Shown here: positions 37,856 through 46,922 of the stretch, in pieces | How the letters are laid out: each line of letters begins with the position of its first letter | Numbering within the stretch: position 1 is the stretch's first letter | NCBI RefSeq assembly: GCF_042683245.1 | Contig: NZ_JBHUJB010000021.1 | Coordinates: forward strand, 191,755 to 255,754 | Length of the DNA: 64,000 nucleotides | DNA from: Rubritalea tangerina | GTDB lineage: Bacteria; Verrucomicrobiota; Verrucomicrobiia; Verrucomicrobiales; Akkermansiaceae | Direction of reading: 5' to 3' | Made by a program: the position numbers and the translations under genes | Notes under the pieces: generated by a model | The model's input: only the letters and a program-made list of their open reading frames with translations | Told to the model about the DNA's origin: nothing | Databases searched by the model: none

Positions 37856-39911
37856 GCTCACCTACCATCGACTGCAATTCCGCCATCTCAGCAACCGCTC
37901 GCGGATCAAACCTTAACCTCCTGTGCTCCATCACCACAGAATCCACCAAAGCAGCATCCACCTCGCCGAATTCCTTTAGCCGACCAACCCACGCACCATA
38001 ATCCTCCCCAGCACCTCTCGGCCCCACCTTCTTGCGTACCAGCTTCTCTAACTTATGCAATGGGGTCACGACAACATCCCCGTCCCACAGATAACCGATC
38101 TGCCCATCTGACTCGCGTCGGCTTCTTGCACTCCACAAACGATAGACAATCCACAAAACTAAGATCCCTCCTGCGATACCTGCACGTGTTAAAAAGAGAC
38201 TGCGATTCTCCGGATCTATCCGCCATATAAAAAAATCCTCCCGCAGAATAGCAATCTGCTCACGTAACCAATCCACTGGATTGATCTCACTATGCGCTGC
38301 AACACCTCGGAAATCAGGTGGAGTCGTGTCCACATTTATCCATTTACCATCAATGTACGCTCTCACCCATGCGTGCGCATGCGTCCCTCTAACATTCCAG
38401 CGGTCTCCATCTCTTTCCATCACCGCATAGCCCACTGTGTAGCGCGCTGGTATGCCCACTTCTCGAAGTAAGAGTACAGTTGCGCTTGCGTAGTATTCAC
38501 AATGTCCCTTTTTTACCGTCTCTAGAAACCACTCCAATTTGGTCCGTTCGTAATCGCGCTCGCCTGGATCAAAATCCGTCGAATACTCAAAGGCCTTCGC
38601 AAAATACCTCTCAATCGCCACCACCACATCCTCCGGGCTATCCATCTCCCGCAAACCTAGTTCATCCACTAATGTGCTGATAACAGCTTGCTCATCCTTA
38701 TCCACCTCATAGTCCACCCCCTCCACTGGCTTCACATCCATCACCTTCCCCTCATCATTAGCATACAAAGTGTAATTGAGAACCATCTCTCGCTCAACAA
38801 CCTGCATCGACCCCATCGTATTGACCTGCAACTCCGCAACATCACCAAGAACATCAGAAGCGCCAAAATATCCAGGAACTGATGGAACTACTGTCGAAGA
38901 CTGCTTATGAGTCACAGTCCCTCGCACTTCGTAAGCATCGTCCTCATCCACGCGCTTCAATCGACTAACATCCTCGTCCCTATAATAGCTATACAGCTCT
39001 CCCTCATGCTGCAAAGCCCTCCGAGGACGCGCCGCATACGAGCCCTGAGGTGCACTAAACCCCTCGCGGTTGTAAGCATACGTCCACCTCCCATCGCGAT
39101 ACAAATTGTAGCTCGCCAACTTTAAATAGTTGGGACTTCCCTCACCCCACACACGCCACTCAATCTTGGGATTCAACTTCACGTCCCCCAAATCCCCTAA
39201 GTGCGCATTCAGGTCTGCGAAATAGGTGTTATTCTCCATCAACCCTCTCCCCATACGCATCTTTTCCTTCGCCCACAAATACACGGTCGTCATCCCCCAC
39301 TGAGTGACCCAACCGAGCCCAATCACAATCGGCAAAGCCCATAATAACCCTCGTAATTGCAACCCTCTAGACCGATACACGCTCGCAACTAACAAAAAGA
39401 ACGCCGCACACAAACTCGGCCAGAAAAACCAAGGAAGCTCCTCACCCGTGCATCCCGCTGTCAATACCCCGAATAAATACGGATACCCGGTATTGACCTG
39501 GCGCGGATGCACCTCGCGCCCCTCCTTCCGATCTTGCTCCATCCTCTTCCGGCTAAAATAGAAAAAATTATTCAGATTGACCCGATCACTACTGCCATAT
39601 CGCTGTACAAACTCCACCGGTAGCAACAAAACAGGCAACCAGCGCACCACATTCAGAGCCCCACTCCTCCCCTCATCATCAATCCAACTCAGAGCCACCA
39701 CCATCGCAATCAATAATAATGAAAGCTGAAACGCCTTCACCTGACCACTCTCACCAAAATCCCACTCCACCTTCACATAGCGACGCCCGTCAAGAATAGC
39801 CGCCAAAACAAGCGCGACCACCAAACTGCCAGCATTCAGCCCCCAAAATAGCAACAGGAAGCTAGTCAACAATACAGGAGGAACCAATATCTTTAAATCA
39901 TTACGCGCCAC
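37800..39911 (-). CDS. TgpA-like membrane transglutaminase
   Basis: 703 residues. Residues 10-215 contain about six membrane helices (DUF3488-like). A periplasmic domain follows, with the transglutaminase core at about residues 470-545: GHCEYYASATVLLLREVGIPARYTVGY has the catalytic Cys, THAHAWVRAYIDGKWINVDTTPPDF the His and Asp. One more helix (GIAGGILVLWIVYRLW) and a cytoplasmic DUF4129-like tail end the protein. Relatives such as Pseudomonas TgpA are needed for normal growth, but their substrate is unclear. It converges on the methyltransferase gene and overlaps it by 56 bases. Confidence 0.85.
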   Translation of the reverse strand: MARNDLKILVPPVLLTSFLLLFWGLNAGSLVVALVLAAILDGRRYVKVEWDFGESGQVKAFQLSLLLIAMVVALSWIDDEGRSGALNVVRWLPVLLLPVEFVQRYGSSDRVNLNNFFYFSRKRMEQDRKEGREVHPRQVNTGYPYLFGVLTAGCTGEELPWFFWPSLCAAFFLLVASVYRSRGLQLRGLLWALPIVIGLGWVTQWGMTTVYLWAKEKMRMGRGLMENNTYFADLNAHLGDLGDVKLNPKIEWRVWGEGSPNYLKLASYNLYRDGRWTYAYNREGFSAPQGSYAARPRRALQHEGELYSYYRDEDVSRLKRVDEDDAYEVRGTVTHKQSSTVVPSVPGYFGASDVLGDVAELQVNTMGSMQVVEREMVLNYTLYANDEGKVMDVKPVEGVDYEVDKDEQAVISTLVDELGLREMDSPEDVVVAIERYFAKAFEYSTDFDPGERDYERTKLEWFLETVKKGHCEYYASATVLLLREVGIPARYTVGYAVMERDGDRWNVRGTHAHAWVRAYIDGKWINVDTTPPDFRGVAAHSEINPVDWLREQIAILREDFFIWRIDPENRSLFLTRAGIAGGILVLWIVYRLWSARSRRESDGQIGYLWDGDVVVTPLHKLEKLVRKKVGPRGAGEDYGAWVGRLKEFGEVDAALVDSVVMEHRRLRFDPRAVAEMAELQSMVGELKSQLRKVSGPRHQSPEG

Positions 39912-39950
39912 ACCCTACTTCTGCCACCAACTCAACACTCTGTCCACCAC

Positions 39951-40023
39951 CACTTCTCACTTCTCACTTCTCACTTCTCACTTCTCACTTCTCACTTCTC
40001 ACTCCTGACTCCTGACTCCTCAC
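39951..40023. repeat. Tandem 7-bp repeat
   Basis: CTTCTCA repeated about seven times in a row, then degenerating to CTCCTGA units. It lies in the short gap between the transglutaminase start and the next gene. Confidence 0.9.
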
Positions 40024-40078
40024 CTCAAACCCAAAAGCCAACCTTTACATCCGCTCCATTCCAAACTAGGTACTCAGC

Positions 40079-40582
40079 ATGAATTGGATCGCAACACTTT
40101 GGGGAATTTTGGGAGTCACCGCTCTCATTGGAACCGCCATCCACAGACTCTACCTCAAAGCTGAAGTTGCTCTCTCTGGTGATTACGCCCTAACAACCAC
40201 ACACTGGGTTGTCATGATTGCGTTCTCACTCTTCATGCTCGTCGCGGAAGGATACCGCGGATTCCAAAAGAAATTTTCTCCTCGCACCGCTGCCAGAACC
40301 CACTTCCTATACAACAACACCACCCCAAAGCGCCTCATCCTCGCCCCCTTCTTCTGCATGGGCTACTTCGATGCGAACAAGAAAACACGCATCATCTCTA
40401 TCAGCCTTACTCTGGGCATCATTCTCCTCATTCTCCTCATGCGCCTCATCCCCCAACCGTGGCGCGGTGTCCTCGATGTCGGCGTCGTCCTTGGCCTCTC
40501 CTATGGCCTCATTTCATACTTCTGCTTCCTCATCAAAGTCTTCACTAAAAAAGACCACGGTCATTCCCCAGAAATGCCCTAA
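40079..40582 (+). CDS. Membrane protein of unknown function
   Basis: 167 residues with four predicted membrane helices: residues 3-20 (WIATLWGILGVTALIGTA), 38-56 (TTHWVVMIAFSLFMLVAEG), 105-123 (IISISLTLGIILLILLMRL), and 132-152 (VLDVGVVLGLSYGLISYFCF). A soluble loop between helices 2 and 3 carries RGFQKKFSPRTAARTHFLYN and LAPFFCMGYFDANKK. The arrangement of that loop looks conserved-protein-like, but I cannot name a family. It is the last ordinary chromosomal gene before the intron and integron. Confidence 0.7.
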   Translation: MNWIATLWGILGVTALIGTAIHRLYLKAEVALSGDYALTTTHWVVMIAFSLFMLVAEGYRGFQKKFSPRTAARTHFLYNNTTPKRLILAPFFCMGYFDANKKTRIISISLTLGIILLILLMRLIPQPWRGVLDVGVVLGLSYGLISYFCFLIKVFTKKDHGHSPEMP

Positions 40583-40728
40583 CACCTCCCCCCCCAACCA
40601 CAGATCCCCACAGCCCCCACAAAATACCCCCACCCACTCACACTCTCTAACCGAGGGTCCCACATCGATAAATCCACATTTTTCGATAGGGTAGGGACAG
40701 CGCATTGAGTTGCGCCGCCCCTCCCACC

Positions 40729-40760
40729 AAACCGTACGTGCGGATTTCCCGCATACGGCT
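40729..40760 (-). ncRNA. Group II intron domain V
   Basis: Minus strand reads AGCCGTATGCGGGAAATCCG followed by CACGTACGGTTT: an AGC catalytic triad, two helices and a GAAA-type tetraloop, the most conserved part of group II ribozymes. It lies 20 bases after the maturase stop. Confidence 0.9.
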
Positions 40761-40780
40761 TTCCAGTCTGCAGTTCCTCT

Positions 40781-42172
40781 TCAGGACTCAAGGTTTTCAA
40801 GCCGTGCTTGCTCCATGTTAAATAAGCCCAGATTGTTGAAGTAGACTATTTGGTACCTTTTGTTGTCCCATCCTCTTCCGTTGCCTTTGCGTTTGTTATT
40901 GCAGCGGATGATTGTTCTCAATCTTCTCCTCGGCAATTGGTCTAACTTTTCGAGAACACTACCTTGAGTATCCTTGTAGTAGTTAAAGTAGCCTCGTAAG
41001 ATCGGGTTGAGTTTCTCGATGGTTTTCTTCAGACTCTGTCCATGACATCTGGCTGTTAGTGGTCGGAGCTTATCTCGAAATTGCTTTCTGCTCTTCTCAC
41101 TGACCCAGCGTTTATTCTCAGTGCGTAAGTGATACCCTAAGAAGTCGATACCTCTTCTGGTGCTCACCTGTACGATCTGAGTTTTGTCTGGGTGGAGCCT
41201 GAGTTGGTTTTCTGTGCACCATTTCTCAATGTATTCCTTGGCTTGTTGCGCTTGAGTTTCTTCGTCACATAGCACTACGAAGTCATCGGCGTAGCGAACC
41301 ATTGTTAGTCCTTGTCGGGCGAGTGCCCAGTCCAGTTCATTGGGATAAAGGTTGGCCAACAGGGGGCTAATGACTGCCCCTTGTGGACTTCCCTGTTCGG
41401 ATGCATGCAGCGTTCCGTTCTCGTCAACTTCTGCTTTGAGAAAGAGCTCAATGAGCTCTAACACTCGGTTATCGCTGATATGTTGAGCTACTTTTCCCAT
41501 TAGGATCTTGTGATCTATCTGATCGAAGTAGCCTTGGATATCCGCATCTAACACCCAGTGTTTTCCTCGTTTGAAGGCTATACAGATTTCTCGCAGGGCG
41601 AGCTTCTGGTGCCTTTGTGGACGGAAGCCGTAGCTGCGCGGTGCGAACTCATTTTCAAGTATGGGTTCGATGACGTTGCGCAGTGCGGTTTGAACGATTC
41701 GATCCCTGACGGTTGCTATACCGATGGGCCGAAGCTCTTTCTTTCGTCCTGGTTTTTCTAGGTAGCAACGACGAATCGGCTTGGTCCGATAGCTTCCTTG
41801 TTTGAGCTTTTCGCTCAGCCATTGGAGGTTACTTTCCAAGTGTTCTTCGTATTGCGCAATGGCTTGCCGATCCACCCCCGCTGCACCTTTGTTCGCTTTG
41901 ACACGTTTGAAGGCGCTGCGGAGGTTTTCGATTTTCCATACCTTGTCGATGAGGCTGTACCATTTGCCTCCCTTCACCCCTCTCTCGAGGGTCTTGAGCA
42001 TCTTTGCTGTCCATACTGATCCTTCCACCCAAACCCATTGATCATTGCTGATGACTGGCGTGTCGGCTTCTTCTGCTTGTCTAGGGGTATCCCACTTGAG
42101 CAGATACACAGCTTCTTCGGAGAGGTCATTCTCTTCGATTCTTGCTTCTTTTGGATTATATTGTTCTTTCAT
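40781..42172 (-). CDS. ltrA: Group II intron reverse transcriptase/maturase
   Basis: 463 residues from the ATG at 42172. An upstream ATG at 42289 lies in intron domain IV structure, so I discount it. Fingers-palm reverse transcriptase blocks: VDRQAIAQYEEHLESNLQWLSEKL, RPIGIATVRDRIVQTALRNVIEPI, FAPRSYGFRP, WVLDADIQGYFDQIDH, GSPQGAVISPLLANLYPNELD, and the catalytic YADDFVVL near residue 275. Domain X (maturase) follows (YFNYYKDTQGSVLEKLDQLPRRRLRTIIR). It ends at NLGLFNMEQARLENLES with no DNA-binding/HNH domain. It helps the intron RNA splice and copies it into new DNA sites. Confidence 0.93.
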   Translation of the reverse strand: MKEQYNPKEARIEENDLSEEAVYLLKWDTPRQAEEADTPVISNDQWVWVEGSVWTAKMLKTLERGVKGGKWYSLIDKVWKIENLRSAFKRVKANKGAAGVDRQAIAQYEEHLESNLQWLSEKLKQGSYRTKPIRRCYLEKPGRKKELRPIGIATVRDRIVQTALRNVIEPILENEFAPRSYGFRPQRHQKLALREICIAFKRGKHWVLDADIQGYFDQIDHKILMGKVAQHISDNRVLELIELFLKAEVDENGTLHASEQGSPQGAVISPLLANLYPNELDWALARQGLTMVRYADDFVVLCDEETQAQQAKEYIEKWCTENQLRLHPDKTQIVQVSTRRGIDFLGYHLRTENKRWVSEKSRKQFRDKLRPLTARCHGQSLKKTIEKLNPILRGYFNYYKDTQGSVLEKLDQLPRRRLRTIIRCNNKRKGNGRGWDNKRYQIVYFNNLGLFNMEQARLENLES

Positions 42173-42638
42173 TATATGGATGCATCGATTTGCTTTCCTG
42201 CTGCCCTTGGCTCCATCTGCTTTCACAGGTTTCTTAACTACTATGGCGGCTCTGACTCCTCGCAGCCCATTGCTGTAAGGCAATGACATTGGGACTGCGA
42301 GGTCTCCCTAGTCCACGTCACAAACACTTCCCTTCATCCTGTCACCAACCGCCCCACGCAGCCCTAACTGGCACAGTGTCAATTCCCGTTAGATTCTTGC
42401 TATGTTCTATCATTTTCCGACGGATCGTCGCTTTTGAGAAGACTTCGCCATCCACTCGAGAGGCTCGTCGCATACGTAGAGCCGAATCGTGTTCGTCGCC
42501 TACGGGCTGAAGTTTTACCTTAGATTGCTTCCCACCCCACCTCGCGGTGACGCAGTTATCTTCGGCGTTATGACCCATTAGACACTTGGGCTATTTGCGG
42601 ACTTTCACCACAATGTGTTTGTGCGCTGCTAGGCGCAC

Positions 42639-42960
42639 GAGTGCGGTAGCATGCTACCGCTCTAACATTGCTGAAAATCGCTTCAGCGCCATCTCTCCAC
42701 CAAGCTATCATCAGACCTCTCTACATTCGGAGGGCTCCAACTCCCCCCTCGATCTAGGTGACTAAAAACCTTCAGGCGATACCACTCTCCCTTGGGTAGC
42801 CCCTCCCTCCCCGAAACCACATCATCCCCGCGCCGGCCATAGTCTAGTCGCATTTTAGGCCAACATCACTCCCAATTGGATTGTCACCTGCTGCACCTCC
42901 CAACACCCAGCAAAATGTAGCGTAGGCCAACCCACCACCACAAATTACCACCACAGTCTC
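42639..42960. repeat. Degenerate ~300-bp noncoding repeat, copy 1
   Basis: Begins at the palindrome GCGGTAGCATGCTACCGC and continues CTCTAACATTGCTGAAA, CGCTTCAGCGCCATCTCTCC, and, near the end, ATAGTCTAGTCGCATTTTAGG and CACCTGCTGCACCTCC. The same blocks recur in order at 43,290 and 43,826. No frame is open. The 330 bases after this copy contain only a fragment resembling it (TAGTTTAGCCGCACC near 43,065). Confidence 0.7.
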
Positions 42961-43289
42961 CCAACAAAACTCCCTAACAACTAAACTCTCCAACCTTGGC
43001 CCACCTTTTCACGAGGCAACACACTCGAATGGATAGTCAGCCACCCCCTCCCAACTTCAATCCTAGTTTAGCCGCACCCTAAATCAAATTGACGCACTTT
43101 GATACGATCAAATGCCTTCCACTCAGATGGCCCCCTTAGTCTAACCTTATCTACTCCCGGACTATCACACGACCCGCTCAGCAACTCCCTTTCATTCTCA
43201 AATCTCTAGATGCAACAGTTTCCGTCTTTTGCTAATAATACACCCACATCCCCCCTACTAAAGATCACCTGATCTAAGTTTTTTTTGAC

Positions 43290-43567
43290 GACTGCCGTAT
43301 CATGCCACCGCTCTAACATTGCTTAAGCTCGCTTCAGCGCCATCTCTCCATCTCTCCATCAAGCTATCAACGTCTCTCCCCACATTCAGTGAAGTTTCAG
43401 CTACCTACCATCAAGCGGATCGAACACACTTCAGGCGACACCACTCTTGCTTGGATAGCAGACCACATCATCCCCGCACCGTGCATAGTTTAGTCGTATT
43501 CTAGGCCACATCATTCCCTGTTGGAATGTTACCTGCTGCACCTCCTAATACCTACCAAAAGTATAGC
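43290..43567. repeat. Degenerate ~300-bp noncoding repeat, copy 2
   Basis: Shares with copy 3 a near-identical stretch of about 90 bases beginning ACCGCTCTAACATTGCTTAA, and with copy 1 the later block GTTTAGTCGTATTCTAGGCC and ACCTGCTGCACCTCC. Its head palindrome is imperfect (GCCGTATCATGCCACCGC). Confidence 0.7.
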
Positions 43568-43582
43568 GCCCCCACGCTCCAA

Positions 43583-43719
43583 TAGTAACCTCCACTAGTA
43601 ACCTCCACTAGTAACCTCCACTAGTAACCTCCACTAGTAACCTCCACTAGTAACCTCCACTAGTAACCTCCACTAGTAACCTCCACTAGTAACCTCCACT
43701 AGTAACCTCCACTAGTAAC
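43583..43719. repeat. Tandem 13-bp repeat
   Basis: About ten and a half perfect units of TAGTAACCTCCAC between repeat copies 2 and 3. The lack of divergence between units points to recent expansion. Confidence 0.95.
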
Positions 43720-43825
43720 CACGACACGATATACCCGATAGTGTGGGACTCCTTGCGTAGAATTACCTCAGACCTCATCCCACTTACTCTAATTATAACC
43801 CGCTTATTTTTCGGTGTGCGCTAGT

Positions 43826-44070
43826 TTGCCACCGCTCTAACATTGCTTAAGCTCGCTTCAGCGCCATCTCTCCATCTCTCCATCAAGCTATCAACGTCTC
43901 TCCCCACATTCAGTGAAGTTTCACCTATCCCTCCATCAAGTGGGCACGAGCACACCTCATGAGGTATCAGACTCGCACGGACAGTCCACCGTGCCCTCAC
44001 AGCACCAACCATAGTCTAGCCGCACCATGTACAGCATTACAACCAATTGAATTCTCAATAAGCGTCCTCC
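43826..44070. repeat. Degenerate ~300-bp noncoding repeat, copy 3
   Basis: Starts CTAGTTTGCCACCGCTCTAA, continues with the block shared with copy 2, and ends with ATAGTCTAGCCGCACC. It lacks the CACCTGCTGCACCTCC block. Confidence 0.65.
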
Positions 44071-44160
44071 CCACTGACAATAAGCGCCTTGTGCATCCCA
44101 CCATCACACAACCCACTGCAGACTTCTATAGCATGTTCTGACCATCAGGCATAAAGACCC

Positions 44161-44375
44161 CATCTCCCCATCTCCCCATCTCCCCATCTCCCCATCTACC
44201 CATCTACCCATCTACCCTTCTACCCTTCTACCCTTCTACCCTTCTACCCTTCTACCCTTCTACCCTTCTACCCTTCTACCCTTCTACCCTTCTACCCTTC
44301 TACCCTTCTACCCTTCTACCCTTCTACCCTTCTACCCTTCAGAAATTAGAAATCCGAAATCCGAAATCCGAAATC
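44161..44375. repeat. Tandem 8-bp repeat followed by a short 7-bp repeat
   Basis: CATCTCCC x4, CATCTACC x3, then CTTCTACC about 15 times to 44,340, showing stepwise change of the unit. Next comes GAAATCC-type 7-bp repetition at about 44,349-44,375. It lies about 100 bases after the 3' end of the integrase gene. Confidence 0.92.
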
Positions 44376-44475
44376 TTCCAGAGTCGCTTTGGGCTCTAAT
44401 GAAGAACAAACTACAGCCAGACCATGAGTTAAGCTTTCCAATTAGCCGACCTTCAAAAACAACATGTAATGCACA

Positions 44476-45801
44476 TTACATAATAACCTCCTTTCTTTGT
44501 TCAAGCGGACTCCTCACTCCCTTGAAGCCGATCTTCTTACTCAAATGCGTATAGATCTCAGTCGTTGCGACATCGTTATGCCCCAACAACTCTTGAATCG
44601 TTCGAATGTCAGCCCCGCCTTCGAGCAAATGAGTAGCAAAACTATGCCTAAGCACATGCGTAGTCACGCGCTTATCAATACCTGCTTCACGACAAGCCAC
44701 CTTAAGAGAACGCCGATAAGTCTCCTCATGCACGTGATGTCTACGCATCAACCCACCAACTGGATCCATAGAATAATGCATCGCTGGAAAAAACCAAAAC
44801 CACTCCCAACTCTTACTACCCTTCGGAAATTTTCTCCCCAGTGCTCCAGGCATTGCCACACCTTCACACTGCCTTTCCCGGTCAAGATCATAGTACACCT
44901 CCTTAATAGAACATTTATGGGCTCGTAGTTTATCGCTCAACACATCAGGAAGCACTGTCACCCGATCCTTCTTCCCCTTTCCTTGGCGCACGGTCAGCGT
45001 CCCCCTCTCTATGTCCACATCCTTCACCCGAAGCCTCAGTAACTCTTTCAACCTCAATCCTGCCCCGTATTGCAACTCCGCCATCAGTCGATATCTAGGT
45101 TCAAACTTTTCTATCAAACGAAACACCTCACCACTACTTAAGACAGTGGGGATGTGCTTCGTCCTACGTCTAAACTTCACACCCAGATCGACAACCTCCT
45201 TTCCACAAACATCTTTGAAGAAAAAGACGAGCGCATTCAACGCCAACTTCTGTGTCGAGAAACTCATCTCCTCTTTCTCGACCAAATGCGTCAGCCACTC
45301 GCGAGCTCGTGCTTCATTGAGAACCTCTCTCTCATCACCTACCCACACAGCATAACGTGCAGCCCTTCTCCCATACGTCTTCAGTGTCCTCTGCGAAAGC
45401 CCTCGACGATTCCCAACATGAAAAACCGCAAAGTACACCCGCTCATAAATGCTCTTGGGAACCTCACCATCCTCGATACGACATTTGTCTAACCACTTCC
45501 CGTACCATCGCATCCCCTCAGCCCACTGATCCAATTGCCACTTCTCCCGATCCTTCCCCTGAACTGCGGCTTTCCAAAATTTTCGACCAGTCTCAATCCC
45601 TGCAGCTTTTCGATGCTCAAGCCGCCAAGACTCATACCAATGCAGCACAAAGCAATAACGATCCTTCTCAAGTCGACTCAAATCTCGGCTCTGCATAAGA
45701 TCCTCCTCCCACGCCCCAACACCATGCACACTTCGATGCCTCTCAATTGCCTCCAACAATGAAACATTACTCATAAGAACACTATACTCATACGACCACA
45801 C
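44476..45801 (-). CDS. intI: Integron integrase (tyrosine recombinase)
   Basis: 441 residues; a second ATG at codon 11 (45771) is an equally good start. Residues 135-225 are the SAM-like core-binding domain (RGLSQRTLKTYGRRAARYAVWV; FSTQKLALNALVFFFKDV). The catalytic domain has Arg in YGAGLRLKELLRLRVKDVD, Lys in RQGKGKKDRVTVLP, His-x-x-Arg in THVLRHSFATHLL, His in LLGHNDVATTEIYTH, and the Tyr of that motif. The integron-specific insert is present (WFFPAMHYSMDPVGGLMRRHH). Roughly 110 extra N-terminal residues, rich in Trp, Arg and Glu, precede the usual start of IntI proteins. All active-site residues are intact, so it is probably functional. It recombines attI and attC. Confidence 0.95.
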   Translation of the reverse strand: MWSYEYSVLMSNVSLLEAIERHRSVHGVGAWEEDLMQSRDLSRLEKDRYCFVLHWYESWRLEHRKAAGIETGRKFWKAAVQGKDREKWQLDQWAEGMRWYGKWLDKCRIEDGEVPKSIYERVYFAVFHVGNRRGLSQRTLKTYGRRAARYAVWVGDEREVLNEARAREWLTHLVEKEEMSFSTQKLALNALVFFFKDVCGKEVVDLGVKFRRRTKHIPTVLSSGEVFRLIEKFEPRYRLMAELQYGAGLRLKELLRLRVKDVDIERGTLTVRQGKGKKDRVTVLPDVLSDKLRAHKCSIKEVYYDLDRERQCEGVAMPGALGRKFPKGSKSWEWFWFFPAMHYSMDPVGGLMRRHHVHEETYRRSLKVACREAGIDKRVTTHVLRHSFATHLLEGGADIRTIQELLGHNDVATTEIYTHLSKKIGFKGVRSPLEQRKEVIM

Positions 45802-46337
45802 TATGACAACTAAAAAGTAAATCTATACCTCCGCACCTCCTTCAATATCCCAATAATCAATAAGCTCACACGACATCTAGTCGAAGAAGACTGATTTTTT
45901 ATATCGCCATCCTCAATGCTATCTGATTCATTACTCAAGTCGTGCTCTTCATGCACTATGCTTCCTTTTGCTTATTGGTTTCTTCAGTTATCTGTAGTGT
46001 GACCAAGGGCGGCAGCGTCTCCAATCACTTCTGAGCATACTTCCAGCCTAAAGAATCAACGTAACTACCTCTCCTCCCCTACCGCCACATTCAAGCAATT
46101 CCATCAATCACAAATTTAAAGCAATACAAACGTTACACCCCTCCATAATGTTAGCACCTACACCTTCAACATCTCCAAACTTTATGACTCCCAATAATTC
46201 CCAAAACACCCACACCGTCACCCTCACCGGACTTTCCAAAGCTTATATCTAGTGACCTCCCAACCAACTCATTAACATCACATTACATTCTCCCCCACTA
46301 TAAGTCACACACACCCTCCTAATGTGACCTAATACTG
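45802..46337 (+). promoter_or_regulatory. attI region and leader of the cassette array
   Basis: This 536-base stretch between intI and the first cassette has no credible ORF. It should hold the intI promoter, the cassette promoter Pc and attI. At its right end the sequence CTGTTATACTAAATATG matches the starts of other cassettes (for example GTTATACTAAATTG at 61,021), so the attI crossover is most likely at the G/TT at 46,337/46,338. I could not pick out promoter boxes with confidence. Confidence 0.65.
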
Positions 46338-46348
46338 TTATACTAAAT

Positions 46349-46918
46349 ATGAAAGCCCTACTCTACACTCTAACATCAGCACTAATAATTAGCGCATCAG
46401 TAAATGCAGCTGTAATCCCAGAAGGTACTGGAATCATTTACGGAAAAGACCACGTATTCTCACTCAAAGCTCCCAAAAAGTGGATGCTTGATAACGAGAG
46501 CGCAGCAAAGCAAGGTGTTCATGCTGTATTTTATAAGCAAGGAGGCTCCTGGGAAAACAGTACCACTGTAGCCTATGCGCGTGCTCGTCCCATAGATTCT
46601 GAAGTTAAATCCATTGAAGATGCCGTTAAGTATCTCATCAAAGACTTCAAACAGAACGGAAACCCAAACTACGCTGGTAAGAAGGTCAAGACACTCAAGA
46701 GTGAATCTGGCAATAAGGGTACAATCTACCATTTTTCTGGAGACCAGTGGGGCAACTATGAAGCTGTGTGCTACTTCAAGGAGAACAAGACTATCAACAT
46801 GATTATTCTTACAGGTCGTAACAAGAAGGATTTCGAGTCATCGCTTAAGGCATTTGAATCCCTCTGTAAGTCTTATTTATTCATCGGTGAAGAACTGAAG
46901 CAGACCAACAAAAACTGA
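46349..46918 (+). CDS. Cassette 1: exported protein, PsbP/DcrB-like layout
   Basis: 189 residues with a signal peptide (MKALLYTLTSALIISASVNA). The mature part has IIYGKDHVFSLKAPKKWMLDN, GVHAVFYKQGGSWENSTTVAYARA and FKENKTINMIILTGRNKKDFE, the rhythm of small beta-sheet lipid- or envelope-associated proteins of the PsbP/DcrB kind. That is a resemblance, not a firm family call. As the first cassette after attI it is the one most likely to be transcribed from the array promoter. Confidence 0.75.
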   Translation: MKALLYTLTSALIISASVNAAVIPEGTGIIYGKDHVFSLKAPKKWMLDNESAAKQGVHAVFYKQGGSWENSTTVAYARARPIDSEVKSIEDAVKYLIKDFKQNGNPNYAGKKVKTLKSESGNKGTIYHFSGDQWGNYEAVCYFKENKTINMIILTGRNKKDFESSLKAFESLCKSYLFIGEELKQTNKN

Positions 46919-46922
46919 CTTT

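Larger units (their letters stand above)
40687..42638 (-). mobile_element. Group II intron, about 1.95 kb, group IIC-like
   Basis: The minus strand starts GTGCGCC at 42638, with a GTGCGC...GCGCAC stem, followed by the typical GTGGTGAAAGTCCGC segment. Domain IV opens with CCTCGCAG...CTGCGAGG arms and holds the maturase gene. Domain V and a domain VI-like hairpin close it near ACCCTAT at 40687. The 3' end is uncertain by a few bases. The 5' exon ends GCGGTAGCATGCTACCGC then ACTC, so the intron sits four bases after a perfect 18-bp palindrome. That site choice, and an encoded protein without an endonuclease domain, suggest class IIC. All parts needed for splicing and movement seem present. Confidence 0.82.

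Noticed and set aside
40687..42638. Intron inserted in an attC site (group IIC-attC type)
   Set aside because: Neither flank shows attC core ends, and the 5' exon ends CACTC, not the TTGT usual for attC targets.
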